Source: Bryum argenteum
Lineage: Eukaryota > Streptophyta > Bryopsida > Bryales > Bryaceae
Assembly: GCA_037043015.1 (NCBI GenBank)
Contig: CM073325.1
Coordinates: 6,241,001 to 6,305,000 of the forward strand
DNA length: 64,000 bases
Direction: 5' to 3'
Positions 52,230 through 62,138 of the stretch are shown in pieces; the first letter of the stretch is position 1, and the number at the start of each line of letters is the position of its first letter. The notes beneath the pieces are model-generated. The model was given only the letters and a program-made list of their open reading frames with translations, had not been told where the DNA came from and did not search any database. The translations under genes were made by a program, and so were the position numbers.

Positions 52230-52547
52230 TGAATGTGCTCTGTAGCTCTCAATGCACTCAACTTTTCACTTATATTTTGATGTCAAACTGGTCACCTTCT
52301 TATGATGCATTCAAAGAGTGAAATTTTACAATTCAAATTACAATTTGTATGAGTGACTTTGTGCTCTGAAAGGATTGTGATAGGTAGATTGAAATTGTAC
52401 ATAACTTTGTAGGAGGTTGTAAGCTCATCATTGATTTGTTCATTCATGATGCCCAAGTTCAAAAACTGCCCTATTCATGATGCTCAAGTCCAGAAGATCT
52501 TGTGATGGAATTTTGGGCTGCTCTTCGACCCCATGGGCGTTTATGGG
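52230..52547. mobile_element. TTAA-bounded element, type E copy 2 (left end diverged)
   Basis: Follows type E copy 1 closely (GATGCATTC/CAAAGAGTGAAAT, TTGTAGGAGGTTG). The right end TTTATGGG is followed by TTAA at 52548-52551. The left TTAA was not identified. Confidence 0.7.
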
Positions 52548-52551
52548 TTAA

Positions 52552-53056
52552 CACTAGTGTAGATGAATTCGTGTGCAACTATGTTGAACACAAAATATAG
52601 AAAGTAAGAGATGTGTCAGATAGGGATCCAATATGTATTGTTGAACATTTTGATTGTCCTGAAGTTAAACTTGGCACTTGAGTTACTACAATTTGTACCA
52701 AATACATAATTGAGGCTATTGACTTCCAAAGACTTCAAATTGCCACTCGAGGGAGGTTGGTTTTCAGTGAGAATATAAACTTAAACTCTCATCAATAGGA
52801 CAACAATGATTTTGATTTTCCCATTTTCTCGATCCTAGTTTTCAACCCCAAACCACGCATTTTTTATTTTACAGAGAAGTGATAAAAGCTTGGATTAGCT
52901 CAGTGACCATGTTTAAAAAAGTGCCCAAAAGTACTCACTCTCAACAAAATTGAATGTTGTTTTCATGTAATCTTTAGTAATTAACTATTTTGCCCGTGTG
53001 GCGTTGCTACACCCACTTTGCTTAAGTATGCTTATCCCCCACTTCCTGCTACTGTA

Positions 53057-53151
<95 letters not shown>

Positions 53152-53699
53152 AAGATTCTACGCTTGTATTTTTGGTATTCCTTCTAGAACTCTTATGACG
53201 AGACTCTTGCACAATCATGTTCTTCTTGTTTTTAAGTTGGACCTAAAATTAGGTCATTTCTCAAAATCACTGCTAATTTTTTGGAGCCTTTAATATTAGA
53301 AATCTAATATGTGAGAATTAATTGGCCCGATCTACGATTTGATTGTTGTCCGCACCCCCACTAGAAAACCCACTTTCAATGATGTTTCATGCACCTTGGC
53401 AATTGGACCGGCAATCTCTGAAATCATACTATCATAAACAAACTATGTGCCTTAACTATATAGGTTTGTATGTGATGTTCTTAGTACGTGTTGAATGCAA
53501 CAAAATATGAAAATATTACATCAATGAATGAGAAATTAGCTATGGCTATTTGACTATGGGTCTATCTAAACCTTACTGTTAGTAACCAATTCTACCTTTA
53601 AGCCTTTGACAATTTTATTACCATACTAAATGAATTTTCAAATTTAGAGGTGCAGAGTTGCTCCGGTTTTGTTGTAGAAAGTTCATAAATTACATTGGT
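52552..53699. other. Intergenic with a long AT microsatellite
   Basis: An (AT)n run of about 90 bp covers 53,060-53,148. No gene recognised on either side. Confidence 0.6.
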
Positions 53700-54130
53700 T
53701 AGGGTAAACTACATGAATAAATCCTAAAGTCGAAAGCCCTCAAAGCTGCCAAAAACCCTAGAAAGTGGCCTTTTTTACAAAAAGGTGCATATTTTCACGT
53801 TGTGATGCATTGTGGGGGAAATAATGCCTGGAGAGTTTGAGTACCTTCCTTGTGAAGGTACACACATCCCAAATGATAGAATCAAATATCTTACCGTTTG
53901 TGAGATTTGATGTTAAAGTTGGAAATGATGTTATCTTTTGTTGCAAAATGAATTCAAAGTGATTATTGAGAAAAAAATGTAAATTTGACTTGAGGCTCTT
54001 CACATTCTTGTTCCTAGGTGGCATAGAAATATGTGGGCTCAATTCTCACCCTCATATGACCAACAAATCCCACAAGAAATGCTCAATTTTTCACATAGAA
54101 GTATGCATCTGGACTTAATATGACAATGAA
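53700..54130. repeat. Dispersed repeat shared with about 58,140-58,300
   Basis: GACTTGAGGCTCTTCA then TTGTTCCTA(G/A)GT, followed by CAATTTTTCACATAGAAGTATGC, recur in order (with changes) at 58,155-58,275. Non-coding. Confidence 0.55.
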
Positions 54131-54259
54131 GAGAGCAATAGATCTGACACAGATGTAGGCTAAAAAAAGTCCGCCTCGATTGTGAAGCACACACTTCTTG
54201 TAGTCCTAGTACAATATTAGAAATAATCACCGAACCGCACCTGCAACTGTTCATTCAAG

Positions 54260-55560
54260 GCTATCAATGACCGACCTCACAGTGTGCACATTGCAACAAT
54301 GAGCTGTTTGGGCCACAATAATGTACTTATAAACAGAATCATTAGGATGGACAGTGAAGAGCTTTTGACAAGTGTGGTATGGGCTATAGGATGCATGTTT
54401 GCGCTGGAACATGGTGCTTGCTTCAGGTTGACTAGGACCCGATTCTGTTGGTAGTAAGTGGTGACAAATTTCCTCCCTTCGACAAGGATTAATAAATTGA
54501 TACCAATTTGCTAGTGTGGTAAAGATTTACATTTGGCTAATGAAAACGACACACTTGAACAAGCTACTAGTTTCAGGGTTGCCAACGCTCACGAATACAC
54601 TTCACATTGAGGTGAATTTACATTGGAAAGTAGACACATCGACAATGTAAACATAGAAGAGAGCAGTAGATCTTGCACAAATGTAGGCTCGAAAAAAGTC
54701 CGCCTCGATTGTGAGGCAGACTCATATCCAGATTTATTACCTCGGATCAATGGAGAAACAATATCTATACACGCCTCAACGGCGAAAAAATGTAGTTAAT
54801 CTAGTCCGCGAAGTTTACAAATACTCATTCCTGTAATAATCTTACAATGGACAAGATCTAGGCGCCGGACATAGGAGCCGGAGCACCCGCGCTGGGTCCG
54901 TAGCTGGGCGACATCTCTGGAGAGTACACAGGAGCCATCTCTGGTGCATACATAGGAGCCATCTCCGGTGCCATCTCTGGCGCATACATGGGAGCCATCT
55001 CCGGTGCGTATTCGGAAGCCAATTCGGGTGCGTAACTCGAAGGCCCTTCAGGAGCCGGCATGGGTGAAGGCATCGGCCTCGCAGCACTCACACAGCTAGA
55101 CATAGCCAGCATCACCACCAAGAGAGCCACTACTGAAACCTGCTTCATCGCCATCTCAAGCTCTGGATCGAAACTGGCTCTAAACCGGAGCTGAAACCTG
55201 TAGTCAAGCTAGATCCCGCTGCAGAATTGCTGATGGAGATTTAAGGAAGCCTGTATCGGTGCTGTGAGAGTGTGGTGATTGAGCTGGTTGTGATGGGAAT
55301 GATGCGGGATTGCTGAGTTATGTACTGGGAGTGGGGGAGTGAGGGACACGGTTGATGAGTAGGTACGCGTGAAGGTGCTGCGGGAACGGTGAAGGGACGC
55401 GTTGGGCATGGACGGAGGGAGGGAGGGAAGGAGAGCGTGCGTGACGGCCGTGGCCAATGGGGGCACGTCAACACGGTGCAGGTTCAACGGTCAGAGCGTC
55501 GACTTATTATTAGGCTCTTTGCTTTTCCTTCTTCCCAGTTGTTTCCAGTCTTTTGGAATG
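54260..55560 (-). repeat. Right arm of the inverted segmental duplication
   Basis: Inverse copy of about 46,840-48,170, including YAPEMAP gene 4. A short extra repeat (AGGCT(A/C)(G)AAAAAAGTCCGCCTCG) occurs at 54,157 and again at 54,688, pointing to a further local duplication of the 3' region. Confidence 0.85.
54858..55154 (-). CDS. Secreted YAPEMAP-repeat wall-type peptide 4 (98 aa)
   Basis: Nearly identical to peptide 1 (differences include one Ala to Val in the signal peptide and Ala-Pro to Ala-Ser in the first repeat). Opposite orientation to the other three, as part of the inverted duplication. The open frame is intact with the same ATG context. The upstream region retains the conserved CCGTTGAAC and GTTGACGTG strings, but the TATA box is mutated, so it may be weakly expressed or silent. 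Confidence 0.88.
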   Translation of the reverse strand: MAMKQVSVVALLVVMLAMSSCVSAARPMPSPMPAPEGPSSYAPELASEYAPEMAPMYAPEMAPEMAPMYAPEMAPVYSPEMSPSYGPSAGAPAPMSGA

Positions 55561-55838
55561 GCCGGGAAAATGCCAAAGTAATTTTCATGCCAAGTGTGTG
55601 GGTCTCGTGTGAACGTGCATTATTGTTGAAAAGTGTAATTAACAGTTGTAAACATTTTTATTTTTTAATTATTATTATTTTTATTTTTTTTTTTAATTTA
55701 TTTTTTTCCTTAAATTTTCTAAGAAAAAAATCAATGTTATATCAATTGAGAAATACATTTGAACCAAATTAGGGACATCTACACTCTAGTCCTCCTTCTT
55801 GAATATATGTTGTTCATTGTTAAGGGGTAAATGTGGTG
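55561..55838. other. Intergenic, no recognised gene
   Basis: T-rich and A-rich low-complexity DNA (about 55,640-55,735). Nothing else. Confidence 0.5.
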
Positions 55839-55842
55839 TTAA

Positions 55843-56165
55843 ATCCTGAATTTCCTTAAAACATGAAATGGGTATTGGAGGTTCATGCAGGAGAAAAAAC
55901 CATCCAACTTTGACCATTATAATCTCACAAATGAAGAATTGAAGAATTGAACAGAAAAAGTCATCCCACTTTGACCATTATAATCTCACGAATGAAGAAT
56001 TGAACAATTGAACAATTCTAGTACGTGAGAGGAAATGAAGAATTTCAAGTTAAATTTGGGATCCTATGGTTGGATTTTTAAATAAAGCTTAGATTAAGAT
56101 GTTTTGGGCTTAAAAAAGGTCAAATTTTGTGACTTGGGCGGTTTTGCAACAAGTACATTTATGGG
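55843..56165. mobile_element. TTAA-bounded MITE, type C copy 2
   Basis: Bounded by TTAA at 55839-55842 and 56166-56169. Matches type C copy 1 along its length. A 40-bp internal segment (ACTTTGACCATTATAATCTC) is tandemly duplicated at about 55,904 and 55,961, absent from copy 1. Confidence 0.75.
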
Positions 56166-56169
56166 TTAA

Positions 56170-56883
56170 AGATTTGGGTCCTAGTGATCATTGGAATGGG
56201 ATGTTTTTACAGTCAATACAATTTTTCACCACACTGATGAGAATATATATAGTGTCAACAACTATATAAAGATATATAGATGAATTTACGTATGACTTTC
56301 GATCAACAATATACAACTTTTGTTCACAAAAGTGTTTCTCTCTCTCTCTTAGTTGCTTGATAATTAATATAAACATTATAAGCACAAATTTGTAGCAAAT
56401 CTTAATATTATAGTGTAGGAAGACTGAATATCTATATGTATAATAGATTTGGGTTATCGATCCGGCGATCCTTCCTACCCACCTACGTACCAACCTACCA
56501 ACATACGAACCTACCTACCTACCTTCTCTTTAGTTTTTTGGATTATGTATTATTATTTTTTTCATTTTTTTATTTTTTTAAATTTTTTTTAAGAACAAAA
56601 AAAAAACAAAAAAAAACAACACGGGCACACATAAAAATAACAAACATAACACTGTTCGAGAAAACGGTAGACACTGGATACTTTTTTAGCTTCTCCGTCG
56701 AGAGGATGGGGACCTTACTAGTATGGTAATAATACGGTAGATTGGACCGGCGGTTAGGATGGACGAATGTCGACTTTCGTTCCTAAAAGTGACGGACCTT
56801 TTTGGACCTTTTTTCTAGATGAATGTGTAGTGGATGTATTCATGTGCGGAACATTGTTTCCTTACTCCTAATTCTCCCAAGCC
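56170..56883. other. Intergenic with CCTA-type microsatellite
   Basis: Imperfect ACCT/CCTA repeats at about 56,473-56,524 and A/T-rich low-complexity DNA after. No gene recognised. Confidence 0.6.
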
Positions 56884-56887
56884 TTAA

Positions 56888-57839
56888 CCCCTAAACGTCC
56901 CAGACTAGTTTTAGCCAAAAATCACATTTTCAAAAAAAGTGTCATAGATGAAAATGGATATAAGCTAGTTAGATATCAATCGTACAAACTTGTAATAGAC
57001 TTGTTGTAGGTCATGTGGACCAAAAGTTGAGTCATGAGGCCTTATAGATCGCAAGATCATAACATATTAGTGCGCAAAACAAGCTGCAAAGTTTCATCAT
57101 TTTCACTTTAGAGTGGAAAATCTGTACCAACAAAGCTACTCCAATGAAAAAATCTCCAACTAGAAAGTTGTTCATCTTCATCTCAATAGTACCCCTCTAC
57201 AAAAAAAAAATCATCAAAATAATTACTTGGCTCAATGGTGAAATCTACCAAAAAATTTACAAAGGGAAAATAGTCCAAAACTAGTCCCTATGCACTCAAA
57301 TCTACACCTTATCTACGAAACATCTTTGATTTGGTCAAGATTTGTACTACTAGGAGTAGACTGTAATTAGAATCCATCCAAAAAAATAAAGTTGAAATCT
57401 AAAGATGGATGAAAAAGATGTAGTTGTTCAAAAAACATCCATTTTTCACTTTTTTCATTGTGGAAACATCATTGAAATGTAATAGCAAAAGTATTTGGAT
57501 CAAAAATCTTCCAAATAGAAAATTGTTAGATTTCATCTAAAGACCATTTTCATGTAAAAAAATTCATCAAAAACTATTTTCGGTTTCACATAATTGGCTT
57601 GTAATGATAAAACATGCCTAATATCTGAAAACCCAAAACCAAAAACTGCCTCCACTAAAATGCATGCCATTAATTCGTAGTTGATTGTATGGCTCTGAAA
57701 GTTTTATAATACACACTAGACTTGATTTGGAACCCAACCCAAGTGATTCCATCCAAACCGGAGTTTGGATGAAGGCGTTATGGCTCTTCAAAGTTTCTGC
57801 CCTCCATCCAAAATGTAGAAAAACGACATTGGGGACGGG
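56888..57839. mobile_element. TTAA-bounded element, type B copy, most complete
   Basis: Bounded by TTAA at 56884-56887 and 57840-57843; ends CCCCTAAACGTCCC and, inverted, CCCGTCCCCAATG. At 952 bp it is the best reference for type B and aligns with 7776-8625, 45,385-46,105 and the two halves flanking the large transposon. Non-coding. Confidence 0.7.
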
Positions 57840-58050
57840 TTAAAAGAAGGCCTTAAAACAACCCTCTTTCATCGCAAGGTGGAAATTGTTTAATTCTCGG
57901 AGATTTTTGTGTATGTGACTATAGCATCTAGTACTTAACTTGTATTATACATGTATGCGTACGTCAAATTTGAGATACAAATTCTTTCCCAATAGTGAGA
58001 TCCTAATATTCAAAGTTGAAAAAAAATAAAAATAAAATAAATTACTAGGT

Positions 58051-58135
58051 TTGAAGTCTTTTCTAAGCTTTGCAAAATAGGTTTGAAGTCTTTTCTAAGC
58101 TTTGCAAAATAGGTTTGAAGTCTTTTTTAAGCTAA
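58051..58135. repeat. 32-bp tandem repeat, about 2.6 copies
   Basis: Unit GGTTTGAAGTCTTTTCTAAG... CTTTGCAAAATA repeated head-to-tail; the last copy has TTTTTTAAGC. Confidence 0.85.
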
Positions 58136-58139
58136 AAAA

Positions 58140-58560
58140 CCAATTGTAAGAGTGAACTTGAATTGAGGCTCTTCAAATCCTTGTTCCTAAGTAAGTTACA
58201 AATATCTCTGTACATTTTTTACCCTTCTAGGACCTATAAAACCCATAGAAGTGCTTAATTTCTCACATGGAGGTATGCTGAAATTCAAATACAAAGGCTA
58301 ATCTTTGACAATTAAAGTAGAAGATGAAGAATTAATCCAAGCGGTGGAATTATGCCTCGGAACCTACATTACAAGCACAAAAAACAAAACTTGAAAAAGT
58401 AACATCTCAATTTTTGGTAAATTTTTGAAGTTACTGCTATGTAATTGATTTTGGGCAGATTTCAAGAATAAATAAGCATATTTTTGAGTTTGGGCAGTTT
58501 TGGGCAGATTTCAAAGAATGTTTTCAAACTTTGACCTTGAATATCTCTTTAAGTATGAGG
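58140..58560. repeat. Two dispersed repeats in tandem
   Basis: 58,140-58,300 matches 53,960-54,110; 58,320-58,560 matches 33,590-33,850. A TTTGGGCAGATTTCAA direct repeat is present. Non-coding. Confidence 0.55.
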
Positions 58561-59446
58561 AATCTTGAAGCATGAAATGACTTTTCGAAAAGGTGCGGGA
58601 AAACTTCATACCATCTATATTTAGTAATTGAGGGCGTGACCAGAGTCAAAACGGACACTTTATATCCTCTTGGAGCATTAGAGGCTAAATAATCGGAGTT
58701 ATAATCAATCAGTGATAGAATAGGGCTCCAAAGTGGAGCAAGTCCAAAATGGTGCACCATTTTAGAGACGCTTATATGTCCAACTTTAAAATTTCAAAAG
58801 TAGTTGTAGAAAAGTTCAAATACAGTACTTCCACTTGCTCTATAGATCCATTAATTTTCCCCATGCACAAAGATTATGAGCACTATTAACTTCCCTATAC
58901 ATTTCATGTGGTGAAAATTGAGCCACTATTGAGCACCTTAGGATATATAGTGAACCGTACAAGTTTCTATATACATTAACAAGGTGAAATTTATGATGGT
59001 ATAATATAATTGGATCATGTTTCAACAACGGACCGACATAGTTGAACACCATGGGGATTCTCTAATGTTCCTTTTTGAACGGTTTGGATTTTGCGAGAAG
59101 ATCCGTGAATGATTTTCTTGTGAGTTGATATTTTCTTCTCAAAGCTTGGAGATAATCAAACGAGGCTAAATGTCCTTGATATTGAAATTCAACATTCTAG
59201 ATGAAGGACATAAATCTCAAGAGTAATAACTCCGTGTTTGACGAAATCTCTTGGGTTGGGTCTCAAATCAACTCTAATTTTGTGTAGTAAGAATTGCATA
59301 TTGTATAGACTAACCATGAAAGTTTATAGATTGCAATGTAAATGTAATAAACTCTATTGCTATTGCAATGCACTTCACGGTTTCCAAATTCATTGGATCA
59401 TTTTTAAGTACAAGGCAAATCTTCAAAGCTAGTTGAGAAATTGCCC
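58561..59446. other. Intergenic, no recognised gene
   Basis: AT-rich, downstream of the J-like gene. The stretch near 59,200-59,300 has type-B-like strings (CTTGGGTTGGGTCTCAAATCAA), so part may be another diverged repeat. Confidence 0.4.
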
Positions 59447-59962
59447 TCAGATTAGAATTCGTAAGCAATTTATAGCCCAATGTACAAACTTACGGGCCTC
59501 ATGGTGGCGGAGGGTCTCATATACATTATGATACTCTACAAACTTATAAGTCTCATGGTAGCGGCGTGTTATTTGCTTGTATGCGTACCTAATGTCAACC
59601 AAGCTCGCGTCGGCATTCACACCCAACACGTAGTACAAGGTGCCTACTACAGGTACTTCGCACCTATTGTAAGCGCCAAAAGCTTTTGGTTTCAATGACG
59701 CCTTTGTCACATGTTTGCTAACTTTAGTTTGTGCCAACACTTCATTCTTCAAGGTGGAGTCATATTCGGCTTTTTTTCCGGTATTGGAAAGAATGTGATA
59801 AGCATGTTGAGCCTCTAAGAACCTATGAGTCTCATGCTGGCGGAGGGTTGCAAACGCATTCTTTTCCTCTATGAACTTATCATTCTCATGGTAGCAAGCA
59901 CACACTTTGCTCTTGCAAAGATCAAATGCTTTTAGTTTTCTCAAAAATGTCACCCTTGTCAT
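59447..59962 (-). pseudogene. Degenerate DnaJ-like (J-domain) gene with duplicated helix
   Basis: From the ATG at 59,962 (MTRVTFLRKLKAFDL) there are 171 codons. The part PVVGTLYYVLGVNADASLVD then IRYAYKQITRRYHETY is a J-domain helix I-II; the signature H-P-D reads H-E-T, so Hsp70 stimulation should be lost. Helix III-like FLEAQHAYHILSNTGKKAEYD appears before it, and the repeated unit (HET/HEN..KF.E..A..TLR.HE) occurs three times, so the domain order is scrambled by local duplication. The closest functional type is the small plastid J-protein (DnaJ 11-like), by resemblance. A TATA box lies upstream. Coding continuity suggests either a recent pseudogene or a new open frame. Confidence 0.6.
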
Positions 59963-60265
59963 ATGTTTGCCAACTACTTGTGCGGACCTACCACACGAAA
60001 ATAATGGGAGCAAATGTGGCGGAGCCGATTATTGGAGAGCCTCCATCACACTCAAATTGTTGAAAAATCCTCTACAATGTTTAAAAGCTATAAGCTTAGA
60101 AGCTCCTCTAAGCACAAGCTTCTTTATGTGCCAAACTACTATCAATTCTTATATGAACCCTAGGCCGCCTCACTCACACGTTTTTTTGTGTATGTAACTC
60201 TCTCTCTCTCAACAAAATGTACATTAATTGTAGCTACTAATGGATTAAAAGCAAGAGAGGGTTGT

Positions 60266-60275
60266 GTTTATATAG
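60266..60275 (-). promoter_or_regulatory. TATA box for the J-like gene
   Basis: CTATATAAAC on the minus strand, 304 bp upstream of the ATG at 59,962, an acceptable plant TATA match. The intervening leader has upstream ATGs and stops, so a leader intron is possible. Confidence 0.45.
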
Positions 60276-60905
60276 GCAGGTATGGTGTATAGCATCTACT
60301 GAGATGTGCCAAAAAGAGCCTCGGTAGTTAGTTATTAAGCCTTGAAAGCTCACTCTTTTGATTGATTGTATCATATTTTAAATCTTGAGCCAAATCAAAT
60401 ATATGAATATATGAATGTATATAAATATGTCGTTGTGATATAGTATTTGTATTCCTAGTAGTTTGAGATGAAATTGTAATGTGATGGGCAAATTTGTGAG
60501 ATTTGGACTTTTTGGATAATATCTAAGTATTATCCTTGTTGTTTATAGTATATTACAATTGGGATCCAAGTAAACATTGGTTCAAAAATCGGGCATTTTC
60601 AATAAAAACTACACCAATAACTTCACAAATAGAATAGTGGTCGAAGTAGATGACCATGCAAGAATACTTGATATTGGCAAGTTACACCCATGGTAGGTGT
60701 AAGTAACTAGTATGGATGCCTTCGTTGACGTCATGGCTAGTCTACTTAGGTACAATTTTACTAGTACTTGTCTCTCAACACTATAATAGATTACGTTTCT
60801 GTGGAATTCCATTCTTTGTGAGTCAATGAGAGAGCCTGTAGCCCCTGTAAAAGCCGAAATTTATCAAAAATATCAAAAAAAGGTGGCAAAAAAGTTGACG
60901 GACAT
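60276..60905. other. Intergenic, no recognised gene
   Basis: AT-rich, no feature. Confidence 0.5.
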
Positions 60906-61420
60906 ATCATATATATACCGCATGAAGAGTTTTAAAGATTTTGAAGGGTTTCGGTAAGTGGTATTTTATTGTTATTAAGAGTTTAATAGACCCTAATAAC
61001 ATAACAAGGAGTCGAAGGGACAAGTAACATGGGGAGATGAAGGGATTATGTGAGGGGAAGTAGAAACGAATGGTGGAAACTAAGAAGGGGAGTTGGAGGA
61101 TGAGGAATCGGGAACAAATGAAAACTTCCCTTATTGGTTTTCATCATTCGTTCCATGTTCCCATCAATCATTCCTAGTTCCCATTCTTAGTTCTCATCCT
61201 CCGTTTTTAATTCCTTTTCTTTGTTCCCCATTCCTAGATCCCCTCTAATGCTCCCTTCCTTTCAATTCCTTTTCTTTGTTCCCATTTTCATGTTTCATAT
61301 TCATTGTCCTTTTGCCTCCATGTTATATTATTAATATTCAATAAACTCTTAATAACAATCAAATGCCACTTATAGAAACTCTTCAAAATCTTTAAAACTC
61401 TTCATACCTTATATACATGA
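60906..61420. mobile_element. MITE with about 75-bp inverted termini
   Basis: Left end (ATATATACCGCATGAAGAGT..., 60,906-60,988) and right end (61,343-61,420, inverse ATGAAGAGTTTTAAAGATTT) are inverted copies with small differences. The middle is dominated by pyrimidine-rich repeats (TTCCCATTCCTAG, TTCTTTGTTCCC), purine-rich on the left. No coding capacity. TSD not resolved. Confidence 0.75.
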
Positions 61421-61509
61421 CCAAATAATGATGACCATGAGTCCATGACTATATAACCATGCATCGCCAAGGACGGACAGACATACAGACAAATCATAAA
61501 TCGTGCTCT

Positions 61510-61512
<3 letters not shown>

Positions 61513-61567
<55 letters not shown>
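61513..61567. repeat. AT microsatellite
   Basis: (AT)n of about 55 bp followed by TTTTA-rich sequence. Confidence 0.9.
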
Positions 61568-61569
<2 letters not shown>

Positions 61570-61687
61570 TATTTATTTGTTCTTATTTTATTTTATTTTT
61601 ATTTTATTTATTTATTTTAATTGATTCAACTTGTAATAGCAAATTCTCTTTTGCATCACCTAACTCCAAAAGGTCCAAGTGTGTTAT

Positions 61688-62095
61688 TTAACCTTTAAAA
61701 CCAAAAATTGCGATTTTTGACCACTTTGTGCAAGTTGAGGACTTGAGGTATAATTCAATTTTTTTTTTTTTTTAATATTTGGTAATTCCAACTGTAAGAT
61801 CTTCAAAATGACTACTTGCACTAAGACCATCTTAAATTTCAACCGTTGGATCTTTACCATTTGTGAGATCATTATAATCAAAGTTGATGTGCCAATTTTT
61901 TTTGCAAACTTTGAAGCTTGCTCTTGTGAACTTTGAAGGCTGCCCTCGGTAGAATTGGTAAGAGCTTGAACATGAATTTCTTATAATTTGGGTGGTCATA
62001 TCATCATAAACATATTTTCAAAAAAATAATCCATAAAAGACGAAATTTAAAGCTACCCGTATTGCTCTACTTTTGGCTTCAAAACTGAGATTTGA
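61688..62095. mobile_element. Type A-like repeat, copy 3
   Basis: CCGTTGGATCTTTACCATTTGTGAGATCAT, then AAACTTTGAAG and CATAAACATATTTTCAAAAAA follow the order in 7180-7758. The left TTAA-A boundary may be TTTAACCTTTAAAACC at 61,687. Right end not found; a 20-bp direct repeat (TTTGTAATCAATAACAATAT) follows at 62,097-62,138. Confidence 0.55.
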
Positions 62096-62138
62096 GTTTG
62101 TAATCAATAACAATATTTGTAATCAATAACAATATCAA

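Noticed and set aside
53018-53293. Tyr/Ile repeat protein
   Set aside because: Translation of the (AT)n run at 53,060-53,148.
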